Assembly (NCBI GenBank): GCA_023436825.1
Contig: JAEZHS010000215.1
Span: forward strand, 1-15,655
DNA length: 15,655 nucleotides
Source of the DNA: Pseudomonadota bacterium
GTDB lineage: Bacteria; Pseudomonadota; Alphaproteobacteria; Reyranellales; Reyranellaceae
Reading direction: 5' to 3'
The translations under genes were made by a program, and so were the position numbers. This document shows, in pieces, positions 9,989 through 15,655 of this stretch. The notes below the pieces were generated by a model, which had not been told where the DNA came from, made no database searches, and was given only the letters and a program-made list of their open reading frames with translations. Positions within the stretch are counted from its first letter, which is position 1. Every line of letters starts with the position of its first letter.

Positions 9989-10180
9989 GTATGCAACAGG
10001 CGAATCTTGCGCCCCACTTGTTGCCAGGAAGCAACGGACCGAAGCTCTCTTGCCTATTCACTTCCAAACTGCGCCGTCCGTGTGCGACACTCGTTTTCGA
10101 ACTTCGTGTCTTGGCCCGGCGTGCCGGTGCCTGCGGGGATGGACCCAGGGTTGGCGTTGATGATCGCAAGCGTATTCGAG

Positions 10181-10969
10181 ATGGCCACCCGCGTCCGTCG
10201 TTCGGTCGTCGCGACTGCCATGGCCGCGACCATGCTGGGTGGCTGCGCGGTAAACGACACCGGCGCTTCCGAGGTTTGGGACCCGATCGAGACGCCGAAC
10301 CGCTTCATCTTCTCGATCAATCGCGCCGTCGACGTCATGGCGATCCGGCCTGTCGCGGTGCTCTATCGCGACTGGGTGCCCGAGAAGGCCCAGAAGAGCG
10401 TACGCAATCTTCTGGACAATCTCGGTGAGCCGGTGACGGCGATAAACGAGGTCTTCCAGGGCGATCCGAGTCGCGCCGGCGTCACCATGGCGCGCTTCCT
10501 GGTGAACTCGACGATCGGCCTCGCTGGTCTGTTCGACGTCGCCGCCATGATGGGCCTCGAACGCACCAAGACGGACGCTGGCCAGACGATCGGCATCTGG
10601 GCGGGCAAGGGCGTCGAGCCGGAGAATGGCGGCTTCTACCTCGTGCTGCCGCTCGCCGGACCGTCCAATGCGCGCGATGCGACGGGCCTGATGGTCGACT
10701 ACGCGATCGATCCCTTCCAGATCCTGCCGATCGCCTTCAACTGGGACTGGTGGTACTACTCGCTGCCGCGCTACGGCCTGAACGTCATCGACTACCGTTC
10801 GCGCACCATGTTCGCGCTGGACGACATCGAGAAGAACAGCGTCGACTACTACGCCGCGCTGCGCTCCGCCTACACCCAGAACCGCGCCGACCTTATTCGC
10901 GCGAAGCGTGACAAGACCGACACCAAGGGCGAACTGGAGCGTCGCGACAATCTCGCGCTGGTGCGGTAA
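10181..10969 (+). CDS. mlaA: MlaA (VacJ) family outer-membrane lipoprotein
   Basis: A 262-residue lipoprotein that removes surface-exposed phospholipids from the outer membrane and hands them to periplasmic MlaC. With the chosen ATG the signal sequence is 22 residues and ends in a perfect lipobox (MLGGC, Cys22). Ala at +2 fits outer-membrane sorting. Family motifs: WDPIETPNRFIFSINRAVD, RPVAVLYRDWVP, VRNLLDNLGEPVTAINEVFQG, ARFLVNSTIGLAGLFDVA, GQTIGIWAGKG and YLVLPLAGPSNARDATG. Other in-frame ATGs at 10139 and 10160 would lengthen the signal peptide, and none of the three has a clear Shine-Dalgarno, so the exact start is uncertain. mlaC follows after 46 nt; the inner-membrane MlaFED genes are not in the window. 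Confidence 0.9.
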   Translation: MATRVRRSVVATAMAATMLGGCAVNDTGASEVWDPIETPNRFIFSINRAVDVMAIRPVAVLYRDWVPEKAQKSVRNLLDNLGEPVTAINEVFQGDPSRAGVTMARFLVNSTIGLAGLFDVAAMMGLERTKTDAGQTIGIWAGKGVEPENGGFYLVLPLAGPSNARDATGLMVDYAIDPFQILPIAFNWDWWYYSLPRYGLNVIDYRSRTMFALDDIEKNSVDYYAALRSAYTQNRADLIRAKRDKTDTKGELERRDNLALVR

Positions 10970-11003
10970 GAAACCTGCGGTAACAATTCGTCAAATTCCA
11001 TCG

Positions 11004-11009
11004 AAGGAG
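11004..11009 (+). promoter_or_regulatory. Ribosome binding site that fixes the TTG start of mlaC
   Basis: AAGGAG with a 6-nt spacer to TTG at 11016. No ATG in this frame gives a sensible signal peptide, while this TTG does. Confidence 0.7.
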
Positions 11010-11015
11010 CGACCG

Positions 11016-11618
11016 TTGCCGCTGCTCGCCTGTCGTCGCCTCGCTTTTCGTCTCGCCGCTGGCGCTGCCGTCGCGCTCGTCGCTGTGCCGGCCCTGGCCA
11101 ACGACCCCGCGGCCGAACTGGTCTCCTCGACCGCTGCCCAGGCCATCGACATCATCAAGACCACGACCGGTGCGCAGCGCCAGGCGGCGATCCAGCGGGT
11201 CCTTCAGACCCGATTCGACCTGCCCTACATGGCGCAGACCGCTCTCGGGATCCATTGGGCCAAGGCGACGCCCGAGCAGCAGGCCCGCTTCGTGAAGGCG
11301 ACCGAGACCGCCGAGGCCAAGGCCTACAGCGAGCGCTTCGGCCAGTATGCCGGCCAGACGCTCACCATCGGCAAGACCATCTCCCGGCCGAACGGCGTCT
11401 GGATCGTCGACAGCCGGCTCAACCAGACCAATGGCCAGCCGGTCAAGCTCGAATGGGAGGTCCGTCAGCTCCCGGCCGGGCTGCGCATCACCGACGTCAA
11501 GATCGAGGGCGTCAGCATGGTCATGACTAGACGTTCGGATTTCAATTCCTACATCCAGCAGAACGGCGGCAAGGTGCAGCCCTTGATCGACGAGCTCGAG
11601 GCCCGGGCGGCGCGGTGA
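11016..11618 (+). CDS. mlaC: MlaC-type periplasmic phospholipid-binding protein
   Basis: A 200-residue exported protein of the MlaC/Ttg2D family, which ferries phospholipid across the periplasm between MlaA and the inner-membrane MlaFEDB ABC complex. The start is TTG, supported by AAGGAG 6 nt upstream. It gives a classical signal peptide (RR near the N-terminus, an alanine- and valine-rich core, cleavage after AVPALA, near residue 28). The mature part carries family features: RFDLPYMAQTALG, ATPEQQARFVKATE, the YSERFGQYAGQTLTIG segment, WIVDSRL and LRITDVKIEGVSMVMTRRSDF. An open frame reaching back to 10908 overlaps mlaA out of frame and lacks a signal sequence at its start. Hopanoid-cluster HpnM proteins are relatives, but pairing with mlaA favours lipid-asymmetry maintenance. 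Confidence 0.87.
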   Translation: MPLLACRRLAFRLAAGAAVALVAVPALANDPAAELVSSTAAQAIDIIKTTTGAQRQAAIQRVLQTRFDLPYMAQTALGIHWAKATPEQQARFVKATETAEAKAYSERFGQYAGQTLTIGKTISRPNGVWIVDSRLNQTNGQPVKLEWEVRQLPAGLRITDVKIEGVSMVMTRRSDFNSYIQQNGGKVQPLIDELEARAAR

Positions 11619-11619
11619 A

Positions 11620-11648
11620 TTGCAGCCGCAACGCGGCCGACGTAGATT
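11620..11648 (+). promoter_or_regulatory. Possible sigma70-type promoter for cysE
   Basis: TTGCAG (11620-11625), a 17-bp spacer and TAGATT (11643-11648) lie directly after the mlaC stop and 68 nt before the cysE start. Match quality is modest (3/6 and 4/6), so this is weak support. Confidence 0.25.
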
Positions 11649-11715
11649 AGCCGGTGGGAGGCGTATCGAACGGCCCGCCGTGAGACAGTAACGGCCGGCC
11701 GGAGGAGAGCGCCAT

Positions 11716-12525
11716 ATGGACAGCGCCGTCGCAAAGAACGCAGCGGAACCCCGCTCGGTGGACCCGGTTTGGAACAAGATCCGCGAGGCCGCGCAGACGG
11801 CTGCCGCGGCCGAACCGGTGCTGGCTGGCACCCTGCACGCCACCATCCTCAGCCAGAGCCGCTTCGAGGGCGCGCTGAGCTATCACTTGGCGCGGCTTGC
11901 CGGCACCACCGAGATGCCTGCCGCCCTCATTCGCCAGATCTTCGATGAGGCGCTGAATGCCGATCCGGCGATCGGACTGGCGGCGCGCGCCGACATCATG
12001 GCGGTGGCCGAGCGCGATCCCGCCTGCACGTCCCATCTCGATCCGCTGCTTTGGTTCAAGGGCTATCACGCGCTGCAGACGTCGCGTGTCGCCCATTGGC
12101 TGTGGCTGCAGGGCCGCCAGACGCTCGCGCATTTCCTGCAGAGCCGCGCCAGCGCCCTGTTCGGGCTCGACATCCATCCCGGTGCGCGCATCGGCAAGGG
12201 CATCTTCATCGACCATGGCACCGGCGTGGTGATCGGCGAGACCGCTGTCGTCGAGGACGGCGTGTCGATGCTGCACGGGGTGACCTTGGGCGGAACCGGC
12301 AAGGAACGTGGCGACCGCCATCCCAAGGTGCGGCGCGGCGTGCTTCTGGGCGCGGGCGCCAAGGTGCTGGGCAATATCGAGATCGGCGCCTGCGCCAAGA
12401 TCGCGGCCGGCAGCGTGGTGCTCGAGCCGGTGCCCGCGGGCTGCACGGCGGCCGGCGTGCCGGCGCGCATCATCGGCTGCGTCGACGTGCCGGAACCCGC
12501 GCTGGAGATGGATCAGAGGATTTGA
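11716..12525 (+). CDS. cysE: Serine O-acetyltransferase
   Basis: A 269-residue CysE. It acetylates L-serine with acetyl-CoA to make O-acetylserine, the substrate that cysteine synthase turns into cysteine. Seen: the N-terminal helical domain (about 15-145; ILSQSRFEGALSYHLAR, DPLLWFKGYHALQTSRVAHWLW), then left-handed beta-helix hexapeptide repeats (about 150-255). Catalytic Asp152 (GLDIHP) and His167 (IDHGTG) correspond to E. coli Asp143 and His158; GVTLGGTGKERGDRHPK and AAGVPARIIG are also conserved. The C-terminal tail is short and ends MDQRI; compared with E. coli, the residues after MDQ are mostly missing but a terminal Ile remains. The start is fixed by GGAGGAG (11701-11707) 8 nt before the ATG. 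It is 97 nt after mlaC, with no recognised terminator between. Confidence 0.95.
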   Translation: MDSAVAKNAAEPRSVDPVWNKIREAAQTAAAAEPVLAGTLHATILSQSRFEGALSYHLARLAGTTEMPAALIRQIFDEALNADPAIGLAARADIMAVAERDPACTSHLDPLLWFKGYHALQTSRVAHWLWLQGRQTLAHFLQSRASALFGLDIHPGARIGKGIFIDHGTGVVIGETAVVEDGVSMLHGVTLGGTGKERGDRHPKVRRGVLLGAGAKVLGNIEIGACAKIAAGSVVLEPVPAGCTAAGVPARIIGCVDVPEPALEMDQRI

Positions 12526-12529
12526 CAGC

Positions 12530-13168
12530 TCACTTGGCGTTCGCGTCGACGGAGTGATGCAGCGCCTGGATCGACTTGATCAGCTTGTGCATCAGCACCT
12601 TCTGCTTGTCGTCGAGCTTGTCGTTGTCGTCGGTCTCCGCCTGCAATGACAGTTCCGCTTCCTCGAGGCGGCGGACGAAGGTCATTGCCTGCTCCGACTT
12701 CTCCTGCTCGGTGCCGGACAGCAGCTGGTACATGCCGAGATAGAGCGAGGCGAGGCTGCGATTCTGCAGTTCCGCGGTCAGCGGGTATTTGCTCTTGAAC
12801 ATGTTGTCCATGGCGGTCTTGGCTTCGCCGACCGTCTTGGCGCGGCGCAGGCCGTATTCCATCTGGTCGAGACGGTGCGTGATCTCGAAGCGATGCGTGG
12901 AAAGCTGCTGCCGGTTCTGTTGCGCGATCTCGTGACTGTGCTGGATGTTCTGCAGCAGCGCCGCGCCGCCGGTCAGGACGACCGACGACAGCAGCCACAT
13001 GCCGACCGAACTGTTGAAGAAGTCGAAAATTCGCTTGCCGATGCCGACCTTCGGCGCCGGGGCCGGCGGGGGAGGGGGCGGCGGATTTTCCGTGTCCAGC
13101 CGTCTCCGCACTTCGTGCCGCAGCTGCTCCTCGGCCTCAATGATCTGGCGTTGGTCGTCAGTCAGCAT
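12530..13168 (-). CDS. Unrecognised single-pass membrane protein with proline linker and coiled-coil segments
   Basis: I do not recognise the family. The 212-residue product has an acidic or charged N-terminal helix (about 4-25, QRQIIEAEEQLRHEVRRRL), a proline linker (29-39, seven prolines in a row then APAP), a short basic stretch, one hydrophobic segment (about 55-75, VGMWLLSSVVLTGGAALLQ) and a long charged, helix-prone C-terminal part (about 76-205) without cysteines. It reads as a bitopic inner-membrane protein; orientation is uncertain, though the basic residues before the segment favour a cytosolic N-terminus. The start at 13168 is chosen over an upstream in-frame ATG (13198) because AAAGGAG (13174-13180) sits 5 nt before it. 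It is convergent with cysE, ending 4 nt from it. No enzyme motif is visible. Confidence 0.7.
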   Translation of the reverse strand: MLTDDQRQIIEAEEQLRHEVRRRLDTENPPPPPPPAPAPKVGIGKRIFDFFNSSVGMWLLSSVVLTGGAALLQNIQHSHEIAQQNRQQLSTHRFEITHRLDQMEYGLRRAKTVGEAKTAMDNMFKSKYPLTAELQNRSLASLYLGMYQLLSGTEQEKSEQAMTFVRRLEEAELSLQAETDDNDKLDDKQKVLMHKLIKSIQALHHSVDANAK

Positions 13169-13173
13169 GTCCG

Positions 13174-13180
13174 CTCCTTT
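13174..13180 (-). promoter_or_regulatory. Ribosome binding site deciding the start of the membrane coiled-coil gene
   Basis: AAAGGAG on the minus strand with a 5-nt spacer to the ATG at 13168. It overlaps the coding part of the longer alternative (ATG at 13198), which has no such site. Confidence 0.65.
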
Positions 13181-13380
13181 CGGGCGGTCTTCTGCCACAG
13201 GCCAATAAAAACTGCATCAGCACTGTTATTATTGCATGAAAACCGTCCGATAATGCGGACTGGTGGTCCGTCATGGATGAGGCGACAGCACTGCTTGCAC
13301 GCCGGTCGAGCGACGCAAGCAGAGGTATGATGGCGGCGGCAGCCCCCAGATATGGCCCCTCCTGGAGCATCAAAAGTCGC

Positions 13381-13410
13381 AATAAAAGAACCCCGGCATT
13401 GCTGGCGGGG
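13381..13410 (-). terminator. Rho-independent terminator on the minus strand, owner unclear
   Basis: Read on the minus strand, CCCCG pairs with CGGGG (13391-13410), with a C-C mismatch, two further pairs and a GCAA tetraloop, followed by TTCTTTTATT (13390-13381). The nearest minus-strand gene upstream ends at 13769, about 360 nt away, so this ends either a long 3' untranslated region or a small RNA. Confidence 0.6.
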
Positions 13411-13543
13411 CGCTGCCGATGCTGATTCGGATATGAACTATAGTTATTGACAAGCACGGTGGTTTTCAGTACCGTACGAGCGTCTGCCGCTCTATGCATC
13501 GTTTATCCGACACTTTGCCAGACCGCTCCCGCCCTGGAGCCGG

Positions 13544-13579
13544 TCATCCCGTCCGGCTGCCTTCAGCCGGACGGGATGA
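13544..13579. repeat. Perfect 16-bp palindrome with 4-nt loop
   Basis: TCATCCCGTCCGGCTG (13544-13559) and CAGCCGGACGGGATGA (13564-13579) are exact inverse complements around CCTT. It could be an extragenic palindromic repeat or a strong RNA hairpin. On the plus strand it is followed by GTTTCC, a poor U tract, so a simple terminator is less likely. Confidence 0.6.
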
Positions 13580-13623
13580 GTTTCCTGGGCCAGCCGCGCA
13601 AGGATGCAGTCCCGCGGCAGGCT

Positions 13624-13650
13624 GCAGAAAATGCAGAAAATGCAAGAAAT
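13624..13650. repeat. Three tandem 9-bp repeats (GCAGAAAAT)
   Basis: GCAGAAAAT at 13624-13632 and 13633-13641, then GCAAGAAAT at 13642-13650. The 16-mer GCAGAAAATGCAGAAA recurs exactly at 13708-13723. Confidence 0.65.
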
Positions 13651-13674
13651 CCAAAAGCCTGGTGGATTCAAGGG

Positions 13675-13702
13675 TTTGGCGGGCCTCAGCCGGCCTGCCA
13701 AA
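13675..13702. repeat. Hairpin between the two clusters of 9-bp repeats
   Basis: TTTGGCGGGCC (13675-13685) pairs with GGCCTGCCAAA (13692-13702) over 11 positions with a single G-T wobble and a 6-nt loop. Confidence 0.5.
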
Positions 13703-13707
13703 AATTA

Positions 13708-13724
13708 GCAGAAAATGCAGAAAT
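13708..13724. repeat. Second cluster of the 9-bp repeat
   Basis: GCAGAAAAT at 13708-13716 followed by GCAGAAAT at 13717-13724, in the same orientation as the cluster at 13624-13650 and 84 bp from it. Confidence 0.6.
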
Positions 13725-13768
13725 TCACCGGCGAGCGACCGGGGCATCAAAGCCACTGTGACGAGCTG

Positions 13769-14308
13769 CTAGGGGCCGCCGAGATCGGGTGGCCGGCGGA
13801 TCGGCCAGATCCTCGACATCGCCCAGCTCACGAGCAGCCCGACCAGGCAGCCAAAGACGACTTCGGCGACCTTGTGCAGCCCGTGCTCGACGCCGCTCAG
13901 CCTGGAATGCGTGGTGACGCCGGCGGCGATGACAATCGCCGCCGTGATCGGAGCCTGGCGCCACATCGTCTGGATGTGGACGACGTACGACGACAACAGG
14001 ACCGTGACGGCGAGCGCGAAGGGCAGCATCCATTCGGCCGGGCCGCCGACCACGAGGAACAGCAGGCCGACCACGCCGCCCACCAGCACGTTGATCAGGC
14101 GGCTCCTGAACATGCGGGCCGCCTCGGTCACCTGCGGATCGGATGCCGCCACCATGGAGGCGATCGCCCAGATCGGGTTGGTGTCGGCGATGTGCGCCAG
14201 CGAATACCAGACGATCACGGTGGCGATGGCCACGTTGAGCGCAAACCTGATGCCGAGGATGTCCTGCGGCATCGTGAACGGCCATCGCATGCCTTTGCCG
14301 GTTTGCAT
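13769..14308 (-). CDS. FUSC-like (aromatic acid exporter type) small integral membrane protein
   Basis: A 179-residue membrane protein with about five to six hydrophobic segments (roughly 20-40, 44-56, 71-89, 94-112, 119-134 and 145-167). The pattern IRFALNVAIATVIVWYSLAHIADTNPIWAIASMV, then a basic stretch (RMFRSR) and LINVLVGGVVGLL, is typical of the FUSC/ArAE half-module, where a conserved basic loop precedes a G-rich helix. Full exporters of this superfamily are much longer and carry a cytosolic domain, so this is a stand-alone membrane half, possibly working as a dimer. Transport of aromatic acids is only a family-level guess. The ATG at 14308 is preferred over 14329 because GGAGG (14317-14321) precedes it by 8 nt. 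It lies 83 nt downstream of ettA on the same strand. Confidence 0.72.
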   Translation of the reverse strand: MQTGKGMRWPFTMPQDILGIRFALNVAIATVIVWYSLAHIADTNPIWAIASMVAASDPQVTEAARMFRSRLINVLVGGVVGLLFLVVGGPAEWMLPFALAVTVLLSSYVVHIQTMWRQAPITAAIVIAAGVTTHSRLSGVEHGLHKVAEVVFGCLVGLLVSWAMSRIWPIRRPPDLGGP

Positions 14309-14335
14309 CGTTGATTCCTCCCCACCCAATCATGC

Positions 14336-14360
14336 TCCTCTCGCCGCTAGGGGGAGAGGA
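14336..14360. repeat. Small palindrome between ettA and the FUSC-like gene
   Basis: TCCTCTC (14336-14342) pairs with GAGAGGA (14354-14360); inside, one mismatch is followed by CC/GG (14344-14345 with 14351-14352) around a 5-nt loop, GCTAG. It sits 27 nt before the start of the FUSC-like gene. There is no U tract on either strand, so it is more likely an extragenic palindrome or mRNA structure than a terminator. Confidence 0.45.
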
Positions 14361-14391
14361 ACCTGAAGATGTGGGGAGGATAGATACGCCC

Positions 14392-15655
<1,264 letters not shown>

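Larger units (their letters stand above)
13169..13768. other. 600-bp region without a supported gene
   Basis: Two AT-rich islands (about 13200-13260 and 13380-13460) sit in GC-rich DNA; the first probably holds the promoter of the minus-strand gene ending at 12530, but I could not place a convincing -35/-10 pair. On the plus strand TTGACA at 13447-13452 stands next to the palindrome AACTATAGTT (13436-13445), with only a poor -10 (TACCGT) 17 bp on. The region also holds a minus-strand terminator, a 16-bp palindrome and clustered 9-bp repeats, listed separately. Short open frames on both strands here lack ribosome sites and family features. Confidence 0.6.

Noticed and set aside
9961..10180. 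SAM or SAH riboswitch upstream of the met operon
   Set aside because: The palindrome lies 12 nt from the sahR start, leaving no leader long enough for a riboswitch. Control by the regulator itself explains the context.
13273..13425. Short plus-strand frame of 50 codons beginning MDEATALLARR
   Set aside because: There is no Shine-Dalgarno, and it ends in the stem region of the minus-strand terminator; nothing supports translation.
13158..13499. 113-codon minus-strand open frame in the intergenic region
   Set aside because: It overlaps the terminator hairpin and the leader of the 12530-13168 gene, has no ribosome site that I can see and no recognisable features.
13624..13724. CRISPR-like array from the repeated 9-mers
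   Set aside because: Repeat units are too short and tandem, spacers are not regular, and no cas genes are nearby.
13447..13761. Plus-strand and overlapping minus-strand frames across the 9-bp repeats (repeating AEN, or FLHFLHF on the other strand)
   Set aside because: The apparent peptide repeats follow automatically from a 9-bp DNA repeat being a multiple of three; no start signals or family similarity.

Overview
This is a GC-rich bacterial chromosome segment, most likely from an alphaproteobacterium. The reasons are: methionine synthase split into two genes behind metF and a regulator of the SahR type, a DUF992 lipoprotein, a pimeloyl-CoA-dehydrogenase-like acyl-CoA dehydrogenase, and an MlaA/MlaC pair. 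A Rhodospirillales or Reyranella-like host is my guess and cannot be confirmed from the sequence alone. There are no rRNA or tRNA genes, CRISPR arrays, transposases or phage genes. Almost everything is ordinary coding sequence.

Layout. Plus strand 2-2946: the end of an acyl-CoA dehydrogenase gene, a terminator-like hairpin, an AEC-family transporter and a TauD/TfdA-type dioxygenase. Minus strand 9960 down to 2956: sahR, metF, metH N-terminal part, metH C-terminal part, a REPIN-like double palindrome, a TSUP-family permease and a DUF992 lipoprotein. Plus strand 10181-12525: mlaA, mlaC (TTG start) and cysE. Minus strand 15655 down to 12530: the end of ettA, a FUSC-like membrane protein, about 600 bp of non-coding DNA rich in palindromes and short repeats, and a membrane-anchored coiled-coil protein of unknown function.

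The core is the sahR-metF-metHN-metHC run. Successive genes overlap by 4, 4 and 1 nt, which points to one translationally coupled operon for the methyl-transfer half of the SAM cycle: methylene-THF to methyl-THF to methionine. An imperfect palindrome of the form ATAA-N2-ATAT-N2-TTAT lies 12 nt before the sahR start codon and is the likely operator. CysE, which feeds cysteine synthesis, is about 1.8 kb away on the other strand. A TSUP permease and a TauD-like oxygenase give the window a loose sulphur flavour, but neither has a provable sulphur substrate.

No wholly new multi-gene system is evident. The items most worth a second look are the REPIN with compensatory base changes in its two hairpins (4290-4355), the split metH junction, the SahR operator against the start codon, the composite non-coding element at 13540-13725, the orphan minus-strand terminator at 13381-13410, and the unrecognised membrane coiled-coil protein at 12530-13168.
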